Origin: Verrucomicrobiota bacterium
GTDB taxonomy: Bacteria; Verrucomicrobiota; Verrucomicrobiia; Opitutales; Opitutaceae
Direction: 5' to 3'
Length of the DNA: 10,067 bases
Assembly (NCBI GenBank): GCA_023446735.1
Contig: JAEXPQ010000297.1
Coordinates: 1 to 10,067 of the forward strand
The position numbers and the translations under genes are program-made. Under the pieces are notes generated by a model that saw only the letters and a list, made by a program, of their open reading frames with translations, was not told the origin of the DNA and made no database searches. Below are positions 1 to 7,233 of the stretch, piece by piece; position 1 is the stretch's first letter; every line of letters starts with the position of its first letter.

Positions 1-1596
1 GGTGAGCGGTTGCGCGGCGCCGCGCGTGTCGGTGAAGACGGCGCGCGCCGCCGCAGTGGGGGAACGGGAGTTCGTGGCCAACCCGGCGAGAACCGTGTCC
101 GCCATCGGTAGCTCGATCGGTTCGCCGACGAGCGACCAGTCCGTGCCGTTCGCGGAGGTATAGCCGCGGAAGGTGCCGGTGTCCTGGAGGACGAGTTCGG
201 CGGCGCTCGTGGCGGCGACCCGTCCCAGCACGAGCACGGGAGGTTCGATCGTGGTGGCGGCCGGGCGCGCGGCGAGCTCCGCCAGTGTCGCCAGCGGCGC
301 CGATTCGTAGTCGAGGGGCTGGGCGAGGGGCAGGAGGTCGGCGATCGAGCGCATCCAGATTTTCCCGAGGCGGCGTTGGCCGCCGCTCGACCAGGCGGAT
401 TCGCCCACTCCCGTGACGCGGACCCTTCGCCCCCGCAGTTCGGCGGGCGGGATCCCCGTCCATCGCGGTATGATCGCCTGGAGGGTTTCGGCGTCCTCCG
501 TCAGCTCCAGGACCAGCCCGGTGTCGCCGCGGGAGACCCTCTCGACGGTGCCTTCGACGGTGCACCGGCGGAGGTCTTCGCGCTCCGCGAGCGGCCGGCC
601 CGCGGACCAAGTGGCGGGGGGCGGCGCTTGCCCGGGGCCGACGATCGCGATGGTCGCCCGATGGAGCACCAGGATTGAGTCGAGCCGCCCGGGGGTGGCC
701 AGGACCTGCGGGTCCTCGATGGCCCGGTCGGCCCACACCTCGCGCAGGATCATGCCCTTGGGCGGCGTGCGGCTCCGGGCGGCGGGGACGTTTTCCTCCG
801 GACTGGCGACGGGATTCCACGGACTGAGCGCGACTCCGGGGATGATCGCCTGGCGGCCGTCGGGCCCTTCCCAGGCCACGCTCAGGTGCGCCGGCCCCAG
901 ATTCTGGTGATGGATCGCCTCGATGTAGTAGGAGTTCCCGGCCTCGAGGAAGATTTCCTCCGAGCGCTGGCCGGGGGTGCGGCTCCAGTCCCGTTCGCGC
1001 GTGAAGCCGCGGATCGAGGCGATGATCCGGCGGGTGGCGGGATCGGGGCCGGAGCCGAGCAGCAGCAGCGACGAGTCGTCCCCGGCGATGGCGAAACGGT
1101 ACCGGCCGGTCGCGGGCGGGTGCAATAGGCCGCGGAACCGGGCGACATAGAAGGTTTCCGCCTCCGTCGACTCGGTCTCGAAGGACGAGCGTAGCTCGCG
1201 CCGGTCCGGTTGGTGCGGGAAAGCGGGCAGCTCCGGCGATCGCGGCCAGGCCGCCTCGGCCTCGAGCCGGACGGTGTGCCCGGCCGCCCCGGGCGGGACC
1301 GGCGAGTCCGGGATGAACCCGACCGCCTCGTCGCCGGTTTGGAGGACGATCAGGTTGCGTTCGTCGTCGATCAGCGTGGCGGTGGCGGTGATCGCGATGC
1401 CGGGTGTGGCGTACTCCCGCCACTCCGCGAGCGCGCGGATGGCGGCGATCGACTCCAGCCGGTCGCGCGGGGCGGGTTGCCCCTCGGCGTTGGCCGCCAG
1501 CGGAAGCAGACAGGAGAACGCGATGAGGTGGCGGAGTCTTGCGGTGGCCCGGCGGGGTGGGCGGACGAGCGGGGCTGGGGCGGTGTGGCGGGACAC
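1..1596 (-). CDS. Exported PA14-domain multidomain protein, partial (C-terminus off the left edge)
   Basis: The minus frame is open for 532 codons from a GTG at 1596 to base 1, so the C-terminus is missing. The N-terminus has a basic stretch (RRATARLRH) and a hydrophobic core ending LPLAANA, a plausible signal peptide cut after residue 37. Residues about 45-115 look like a small OB-like beta domain (SIAAIRALAEW, then ITATATLIDD). Residues about 140-255 fit a PA14-like domain: FYVARFRGLLHPPATGRYRF, GDDSSLLLL, LEAGNSYYIEAIHH, LSVAWEGPDG. A second OB-like segment (CTVEGTVERV ... RVRVTGVGES) spans about 345-420. From about 465 the text FRGYTSANGTDWSLVGEPI resembles the end of a LamG/DUF1349-type beta sandwich. 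PA14 domains usually bind carbohydrate; similar OB-like segments occur outside verrucomicrobial sensor kinases, as I recall. Function is open: surface-binding protein, enzyme, or sensor ectodomain. The start is uncertain: no Shine-Dalgarno is visible, and a TTG at 1635 is in frame. Confidence 0.75.
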   Translation of the reverse strand, partial: MSRHTAPAPLVRPPRRATARLRHLIAFSCLLPLAANAEGQPAPRDRLESIAAIRALAEWREYATPGIAITATATLIDDERNLIVLQTGDEAVGFIPDSPVPPGAAGHTVRLEAEAAWPRSPELPAFPHQPDRRELRSSFETESTEAETFYVARFRGLLHPPATGRYRFAIAGDDSSLLLLGSGPDPATRRIIASIRGFTRERDWSRTPGQRSEEIFLEAGNSYYIEAIHHQNLGPAHLSVAWEGPDGRQAIIPGVALSPWNPVASPEENVPAARSRTPPKGMILREVWADRAIEDPQVLATPGRLDSILVLHRATIAIVGPGQAPPPATWSAGRPLAEREDLRRCTVEGTVERVSRGDTGLVLELTEDAETLQAIIPRWTGIPPAELRGRRVRVTGVGESAWSSGGQRRLGKIWMRSIADLLPLAQPLDYESAPLATLAELAARPAATTIEPPVLVLGRVAATSAAELVLQDTGTFRGYTSANGTDWSLVGEPIELPMADTVLAGLATNSRSPTAAARAVFTDTRGAAQPLT

Positions 1597-2053
1597 GGCG
1601 GGCGCATCAGATGGACGGCGCGCTGCGTGCCGCAACCGAATAGCGCGGCCGCCGGGGGAAATCTCGCGGTGTCCGCCTCCGGCGCCGGCCTCCCGGTATA
1701 TCTCAGGTCATAGCGATCTTAGGCCCTGTGGTCACTTGATCTGCCGTTTGCCGAACCCAGAGTGCGCTAAATCCCCGTCCCCCCCACCCGCAATTTGTCG
1801 TGGATTCGCCGATTCAGGCGCGGTTCCGACCGATTGCCGTCCCGCACCCAACCTCGTGAACACGCCCCCGCCTCCCCGGAAAACGCGCGGCTTTTGCCGT
1901 GCCGTGCGGGCATCGCACCATGTCGGGCGGCTGGACGGAACCAAGTGCGCGCCCCGGTCCGTGAACCCGCCGGCGGACCCGCCGGGCGCCCCGAACGCTT
2001 TGCTCGCCTAGTCCAACCCGAGGCGAACAACCCGCAGACAAACCCAATACGCT
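1597..2053. other. Divergent intergenic region between the PA14 gene and the TonB receptor
   Basis: These 457 bases separate two divergently transcribed genes and should hold both promoters. I see no convincing sigma-70 pair on either strand; the most AT-rich patch is about 1698-1755, nearer the minus-strand gene. Open frames here are short, use no typical start context and resemble no protein I know. The receptor start at 2054 has no Shine-Dalgarno: the bases just upstream read caaacccaatacgct. About 70-90 bases upstream of it lies a small GC-rich repeat (listed separately). Nothing resembling a riboswitch or RNA gene was recognised. Confidence 0.6.
1965..1985. repeat. Short GC-rich direct repeat with embedded hairpin
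   Basis: The 9-mer acccgccgg occurs at 1965-1973 and again at 1977-1985, a 12-base period. Within it, ccggcgg (1970-1976) and ccgccgg (1979-1985) are perfect inverted repeats separated by two bases. It lies in the receptor's 5' region and could be a hairpin or protein site, but such strings arise easily by chance in DNA this GC-rich. Confidence 0.3.
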
Positions 2054-5000
2054 ATGAAAAAACAGACCCTCGCATCGGCCAAGCTGCCGCTCGCGGCGCT
2101 CCTGCTCACGGGAGCCGGAACGTACGCCTGGGCGCAGACGGCCCCGGCTTCCTCCCCCCCCGAAGCCTCCACCGCTGAAGGCGAAGAACTCGTGGTTCTT
2201 TCGCCCTTCGTCGTCTCCTCCGACTCGGACCGCGGCTACTCGGTCACCGAGTCGCTCGCCGGCACCCGCGTGCGCACCGAGCTGAAGGACATCGCGTCCT
2301 CCATCAGCGTGGTCAACGCCGAGTTCCTCCGCGACACCGGCGTGAAGAACGCCCAGGACCTCCTCGTCTACACGACCAACACGGAAGTGGCGGGCGTCGG
2401 CGGCAACTTCGCGGCGGTGGGCAACACCTTCCAGGACGGCGCCAACGAAGGCGGCAGTTTCCTCAAGCCCAGCCAGAACACGCGTGTTCGCGGTCTGGAT
2501 TCGGCCGACAACACCCGCGATTTCTTCGTGTCCGACATCCCGTGGGACTCGTACAACGTCGACCGCGTCGACCTGCAGCGCGGCCCGAACTCCATCCTCT
2601 TCGGCCTCGGCAGCCCGGCCGGTATCGTCAACTCCAGCCTCAATCCCGCCAGCTACAAGACCTTCGGCAAGCTTGAGAACCGCGTCGGCAGCTTCGGCTC
2701 GCTGCGCAACAGCGTCGACGTCAACTACGCGCTGCTCGCCGACGAGCTCGCGATCCGCGTGGCCGGGGTCGACGACGACAACAAGTACCGGCAGAAGCCC
2801 GCCTACGACCATTCCAAGCGGCTCTACGGCGCCCTGCGTTGGGATCCGAAGTTCCTGCGCATTGGCGACGCCCGTTCGACGATCCGCATGAACTACGAGC
2901 ACGGCGAGGTGCGCTCCAACCGCCCGCGCACGTTGCCGCCCTGGGACAAGATCTCGCCGTTCTTCGATCCGAAGGCCATCAACCGCAAGACCTTCGATCC
3001 CTGGGAGGTCTGGGAATCGGGCATGTTCGCCACCGCGAGCGGCGCCGTCGCCGAGGGCTACACGAAGAATCCGTGGATCGTGCAATACATGGGCAACGGC
3101 ATCCAGTCGTCGGCCAACCCGATGTTCTTCTACCAGTCGCAGTCCGCGACGAACCCGTATCGGATGATCCAAGCCTCGCCGTCCACCATCTGGGGCGTCA
3201 GCTCGACCGGCCAGGTCGACGGCAGCATCGGCTTCCCCTACGGCAGCAACATCGGCATCGCCGACTTCGGCGAGTACGCCGACTTCTCGAACCGCATCGA
3301 CAGCACGAAGTTCCCCGCCGCCGACAAGCGCTTCTACAAGCGCCAGTCGCTCACCGACCGCTCGATCTTCGACTTCTACAACCACCTCATCGACGGCCCG
3401 AACAAGCGCGAGTGGCAGAACTGGGACGCCTACAACATCACCTTCGAGCAGATGTTGTTCAACAACCGCGTCGGCCTCGAGGTCGTCTACGACCGCCAGA
3501 AGTACGACGACGGCCAGACGCGCAACATGAACGACCCGTACATCTCGGTCGACATCCGCCAATACCTGATGGTGATGCCCTCGATGTTGGGCGGAGCTGT
3601 GGTCAACGAGAACGCCGGCAGCGCGTTCGTCGGCTCCAGCGCCAAGAACGGCGGCAACAGCTCCAATCTCACCGATCGCGAGAACATCCGCGCGACGCTC
3701 TTCGGCGACATCCGCGCCTCGGACTTCCTCGGCAAGAACCTCCTGTCGAGCATCCTCGGGCGCCATGTGGTGACCGGTCTGTACTCGGAGGAGACGTACA
3801 AATCCGAGTCCCGCAACTGGGTCCGCTACGCCGTCGACCCGAGTTGGAAGAACGTGACCGACAAGGGCACGCTCGCCACCGGCGACGTCGCGCTCGATTG
3901 GGTGACCTATCTCAGCACCGACCTGCGCGGCCTCACGACCGCCTCCGGGCTGAACCTGCAGCCGATCACGGCCGTGCAGGCTCCGGCCGGCACCTACACG
4001 ATCAAGTACTTCGACTCCCACTGGAACAGCGACGTCGACCCGGGCGCCGTCTGGATCAACAACTCGCTCTACGACCGCCCCTCCGGCGCGCCGTGGAAGT
4101 GGGGCAAGGAGTCCACCCAGTCCGAGAACCCGGCCAACTATGTCGGCTGGTCGTCCGGCACCTACACCGTGCTCAACGCCGACGAGGGCGACATCAACCG
4201 CCTCTACACCGACGTGAGCCGCCTGCGCCGCACCACGGAGTCCAAGGCGTTCACTTGGCAGGGTTACTTCTGGGACGACACGATCGTCGGCACCTGGGGT
4301 TATCGCGAGGACACGCAGAAGCAGCGCTCCGGCTCCTCCTCCTCGAATGCGGACCCCTCGGGCGTCGCGCAGACCAGGCCGCCGCTCGATGCGCAGGATC
4401 CCTCCGGCATCGCCGAAGGCAACAGCATCAGCTGGGGCGTCGTCATGCACACCCCGAAGCCGTTCCGCAACAAGCTGCCCTGGGGCACCAACCTGAGCCT
4501 CACCTACAGCGACGGCCGCAATGCGCGCGTTGAGAACCGGTACTCCTTCGCGGGCAACCAACTGCCCAACTCGAAGGGTCGCACGAAGGACTTCGGCGTC
4601 GTCGTCAGCACGCTCAACGACAAGATTCGCCTCAAGGCCACCTGGTACGAGACGAAGGTCACCGACGCCAACATGTCGACCCTCAGCAGCGAGACCTCGA
4701 CGCTCGGTTCGGCGACGTATTGGCTCCGAAACCTCGAGGGCTGGGGCACCTACACGGCGCTCGGCTACCTCTCCGGCTTCGGCGGCGCGAGCTCCGGCAA
4801 CGAGTGGTTCTGGAACTGGGCTCTGATCAAGGAGAACTGGTCCTGGGACTATGCCGATCCGAACAGCGATGCGTTCAAGAACCATCCCGAGACGATCGCG
4901 CAGAAGGCCGCCGTGCAGTCGTGGCTCAGCCAGTTGCCGCCCGAGTCATGGTTTCAAGCCTACGGCTTCAACTTGAACTACGCGGCCGCGAAGGCTGGCA

Positions 5001-5767
5001 GCTACGCCACGGCCTATCCGGGCCACATCCCCACCATCTTTGTGGGTGATGTGCAGCCCTCCGGCGGCGGCCGCATCAACGGCACCTGGCCCACGGGCAC
5101 CATCGACAACGTCTCCAAGGGCGTGGAGTTCGAGCTCGTCGGCCAGATCACCCCGAACTGGAACGTCTCGGTCAACGCCTCCAAGACCCGCGCCTACCAG
5201 ACCGCGCTCGGCGCCGATCTGGTGTCGTTCATCGAGGCCCAGTACGCCAAGTACCAGACTGCCGCCGGCGACCTCCGCCTGTGGTGGGGCGGTGGCGACA
5301 CGTTCCGCAAGACCTACCAGACCACCGTCTGGGCCGCCTATCAGTTCCAGTCCAAGACCAACGGCAAGATGGCCGGCCAGCTCGCGCCGTGGCGCTTCAA
5401 CCTCGTCACGAACTACAACTTCGACAACGGCTTCCTCAAGGGGGTCAACGTCGGAGCGGCCTATCGCTGGCAGGACAAGACGGTGCTCGGCTACCTGCTC
5501 AACGAGGCGAAGGACAACCTCGATCCCGAGAAGCCGATTTGGGGCCCGACCGAGGACGCGATCGACCTGTGGGTCGGCTACGGCCGTCCGCTCACCGAGA
5601 AGATCAACTGGCGTATCCAGCTCAACCTGCGCAACGTGGGCGAAAGCACCCACCTCGTGCCGTGGGCGGCCCAGCCCTTCCTCGGCAGCGACGGCAAGCC
5701 GGTGTACTCGGGCTACCGCATCCAGGAAGGTATGAACTGGTCCCTGACCAACACCTTCTCGTTCTAA
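2054..5767 (+). CDS. TonB-dependent outer-membrane receptor, Opitutaceae type
   Basis: A 1237-residue receptor that would import a ligand across the outer membrane using energy from TonB-ExbB-ExbD. Residues 1-27 are a signal peptide (MKKQ start, hydrophobic core LPLAALLLTGAG, cleavage at AWA|Q). A TonB-box-like VVLSPFVV lies at 47-54. The plug follows at about 60-200, with SLAGTRVRTELKD, SSISVVNAEFLRDTG, and the conserved plug end NVDRVDLQRGPNSILFG then SPAGIVN. The rest is a Tyr/Trp/Asn-rich beta barrel ending in NTFSF; the final Phe is the usual BAM recognition residue. It is longer than most siderophore receptors (about 650-800 residues), implying large loops, and lacks the N-terminal carboxypeptidase-like domain of SusC; no SusD-like gene is beside it. 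The substrate cannot be read from sequence; the nearby pectate lyase hints at oligosaccharides. No Shine-Dalgarno precedes the ATG, but the signal peptide fixes the start. Confidence 0.96.
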   Translation: MKKQTLASAKLPLAALLLTGAGTYAWAQTAPASSPPEASTAEGEELVVLSPFVVSSDSDRGYSVTESLAGTRVRTELKDIASSISVVNAEFLRDTGVKNAQDLLVYTTNTEVAGVGGNFAAVGNTFQDGANEGGSFLKPSQNTRVRGLDSADNTRDFFVSDIPWDSYNVDRVDLQRGPNSILFGLGSPAGIVNSSLNPASYKTFGKLENRVGSFGSLRNSVDVNYALLADELAIRVAGVDDDNKYRQKPAYDHSKRLYGALRWDPKFLRIGDARSTIRMNYEHGEVRSNRPRTLPPWDKISPFFDPKAINRKTFDPWEVWESGMFATASGAVAEGYTKNPWIVQYMGNGIQSSANPMFFYQSQSATNPYRMIQASPSTIWGVSSTGQVDGSIGFPYGSNIGIADFGEYADFSNRIDSTKFPAADKRFYKRQSLTDRSIFDFYNHLIDGPNKREWQNWDAYNITFEQMLFNNRVGLEVVYDRQKYDDGQTRNMNDPYISVDIRQYLMVMPSMLGGAVVNENAGSAFVGSSAKNGGNSSNLTDRENIRATLFGDIRASDFLGKNLLSSILGRHVVTGLYSEETYKSESRNWVRYAVDPSWKNVTDKGTLATGDVALDWVTYLSTDLRGLTTASGLNLQPITAVQAPAGTYTIKYFDSHWNSDVDPGAVWINNSLYDRPSGAPWKWGKESTQSENPANYVGWSSGTYTVLNADEGDINRLYTDVSRLRRTTESKAFTWQGYFWDDTIVGTWGYREDTQKQRSGSSSSNADPSGVAQTRPPLDAQDPSGIAEGNSISWGVVMHTPKPFRNKLPWGTNLSLTYSDGRNARVENRYSFAGNQLPNSKGRTKDFGVVVSTLNDKIRLKATWYETKVTDANMSTLSSETSTLGSATYWLRNLEGWGTYTALGYLSGFGGASSGNEWFWNWALIKENWSWDYADPNSDAFKNHPETIAQKAAVQSWLSQLPPESWFQAYGFNLNYAAAKAGSYATAYPGHIPTIFVGDVQPSGGGRINGTWPTGTIDNVSKGVEFELVGQITPNWNVSVNASKTRAYQTALGADLVSFIEAQYAKYQTAAGDLRLWWGGGDTFRKTYQTTVWAAYQFQSKTNGKMAGQLAPWRFNLVTNYNFDNGFLKGVNVGAAYRWQDKTVLGYLLNEAKDNLDPEKPIWGPTEDAIDLWVGYGRPLTEKINWRIQLNLRNVGESTHLVPWAAQPFLGSDGKPVYSGYRIQEGMNWSLTNTFSF

Positions 5768-5802
5768 TCGGACGCACGTTCTTCTCTCAGGTTCAGTGCT
5801 TC

Positions 5803-5834
5803 GGAGCCGGGGTTCACGCCCCGGCTCCTTTTTT
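5803..5834 (+). terminator. Intrinsic terminator of the TonB receptor gene
   Basis: A perfect 10-bp stem, ggagccgggg (5803-5812) pairing with ccccggctcc (5819-5828), has a 6-base loop (ttcacg) and is followed directly by six T (5829-5834). It begins 35 bases after the receptor stop codon. This is a textbook rho-independent terminator and separates the receptor from the protease gene downstream, which therefore probably has its own promoter in 5835-5939. Confidence 0.93.
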
Positions 5835-5939
5835 GTGCCGCGCGGACTCGACAACGCGAGAGAGGCGAGCGCCGGTCCTGCGCCCGCGAACTTCGCCTTG
5901 CCCGGACCCGGGGCGGGCGTTCGTGTGGATCCTGCTCCG

Positions 5940-7172
5940 ATGACCTGTTCCCACCGCTGGTCCGTGCCTTGGCTTCGTCTGCTGGCGCTTGGCGTCTGCA
6001 TCGTCGCCGGCGCGCCGGCGGCCCGCGCGCTGGTGCTCGGCGGCGCTACCCCCGTGCAGACCGCCGCCCCGAGCGACGATCCCGGCTGGGCCAATGTCGT
6101 TTCCCCCAACGGCTGTTCCGGCGTCTACCTCGGCAATCGGTGGGTGCTCACCGCGGCGCATGTCGGCGCGGGCGGCGTGACCATCGGCGGTTCGGCTTAC
6201 GCGGTGCAACCCGGTTCCGCGACTCGCCTGCGCACGCCGGACGGCGCGGGCGTGACCGATCTGCTGCTTTTCCGCCTGGTGGCCGATCCCGGTCTGCCGT
6301 CGGTCGAGCTCATCGCCACGGCATTGGCCGACAACACCGCCGTCACGATGATCGGTTTCGGCTGCACCCGCGGCGCGGCCCTCAGCTACGATGCGACTTT
6401 TTTGCCCGTCGAAAAAGAACCCACCTACACCGGTTACGCTTGGGGTACCGCGATGAAGAGCTGGGGCACCAATCGGATCGCCGGGGTAACGTCGGGAGAC
6501 GACGGTTACGGTCAGATTGTGGCCTACGCGACGGTTTTCACCCGGAGCGGTCAAGGCGTCACGACCGACGAGGCGCAGGGCGCTCTCTTGGACTCCGGTG
6601 GCGGCGTGTTCGCCAAGGTCGATGGTCAGTGGCGTCTCGCAGGCATCATGGTCACCGTCGGCGGCTACTCCGGTCAGCCCGCCTCCACCGCGCTCTTCGG
6701 CAACGCCACCTTCTCGATGGAGCTCTCCACCTACCGGCCGCAGATCGAGGCCGTGCGTGCGCTCACGACTCCGTTCGCCATCTGGTGGTATGACCGTTTC
6801 CGCAACACCGCGACGGACGCCCTCGGCGATGGGGACGGCGACGGTTTCGCCAACTTCGAGGAGTTCGCCTACGGGCTCGACCCGCAGGTGGCAAATCCGG
6901 CGTCGGCCGCGCCCCAGGTGACGCTCGCCGACTATGCCGACGGTGCGGCGCTCACGGCTACATACACCCGCGATGCGGCGGCGACGGACCTGCCGGTGAT
7001 CGTGGAAGTCTCAGGCGACCTTGTGAATTGGATCTCTGGCGACAGTGTGACGGCGGTGGTCTCGACGACCGCCGTGAGCGGCACGGTGTCGCGTCTCGTC
7101 GTGCGGGACCTCGCGACCGCAGGTGGAATGTCTCGCCGCTTCATGCGGGTACGGGTGGGTGCCGCCGAGTAG
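5940..7172 (+). CDS. Secreted trypsin-like serine protease with C-terminal acidic Ca-binding-like motif
   Basis: A 410-residue predicted secreted endopeptidase of the chymotrypsin/trypsin fold. Residues 1-30 form a signal peptide (WLRLLALGVCIVAGAPAARA). The catalytic triad is readable: His74 in NRWVLTAAHV, Asp107 in VTDLLLFRL, and Ser219 in LLDSGGGVF, where classical trypsins have GDSGGP. The mature start LVLGG resembles the IVGG of activated trypsin. The protease domain ends near 280. A WWYDRFRN segment and LGDGDGDGFANFEEFAYGLDP (296-314, with ALGDGDGDG before it) follow, an EF-hand/thrombospondin-3-like acidic loop common in exported verrucomicrobial proteins; the last 90 residues are a beta-rich tail of unknown role. 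I chose ATG 5940 because it gives a clean signal peptide; the frame continues upstream to 5796, but that extension runs through the terminator. The Shine-Dalgarno is weak (gga about 10 bases upstream). The cellular substrate is unknown. Confidence 0.86.
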   Translation: MTCSHRWSVPWLRLLALGVCIVAGAPAARALVLGGATPVQTAAPSDDPGWANVVSPNGCSGVYLGNRWVLTAAHVGAGGVTIGGSAYAVQPGSATRLRTPDGAGVTDLLLFRLVADPGLPSVELIATALADNTAVTMIGFGCTRGAALSYDATFLPVEKEPTYTGYAWGTAMKSWGTNRIAGVTSGDDGYGQIVAYATVFTRSGQGVTTDEAQGALLDSGGGVFAKVDGQWRLAGIMVTVGGYSGQPASTALFGNATFSMELSTYRPQIEAVRALTTPFAIWWYDRFRNTATDALGDGDGDGFANFEEFAYGLDPQVANPASAAPQVTLADYADGAALTATYTRDAAATDLPVIVEVSGDLVNWISGDSVTAVVSTTAVSGTVSRLVVRDLATAGGMSRRFMRVRVGAAE

Positions 7173-7233
7173 ACCGGTGTTTTCGCGCGCGGCGCCAGCG
7201 GCGTACCCGCAGGCGACGAGTGGGAGCCGCGCC

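Noticed and set aside
1371..1607. A minus-strand ATG frame at 1607 as an alternative start for the PA14 gene, which would need a frameshift
   Set aside because: It is out of frame with the domain-bearing reading, while the GTG at 1596 is in frame and gives a signal peptide with no frameshift needed.
1737..1776. Possible sigma-70 promoter (ttgatc or ttgccg with taaatc) before the receptor
   Set aside because: Spacings are 26 and 14 bases, well outside the normal range, and the site is over 270 bases from the start codon.
2839..4533. A 564-codon plus-strand frame inside the receptor
   Set aside because: It is the receptor gene read in the wrong frame; the product is Arg/His/Gln/Pro-rich with no recognisable domain.
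1814..4885. A 1023-codon open frame on the minus strand opposite the TonB receptor
   Set aside because: It mirrors the receptor's GC-biased codons, has a Val/Ala/Arg/Gly/Asp-rich low-information composition with no motif or signal peptide, and the receptor on the other strand is unmistakable.
4946..6109. A 387-codon minus-strand frame spanning the receptor end, terminator and protease start
   Set aside because: It crosses a strong intrinsic terminator and two well-supported plus-strand genes, and its composition is that of an antisense shadow.
7173..7233. Possible bidirectional terminator in the 61-base convergent gap between protease and pectate lyase
   Set aside because: The gap is GC-rich with short self-complementary pieces, but I found no good stem followed by a T-run on either strand.
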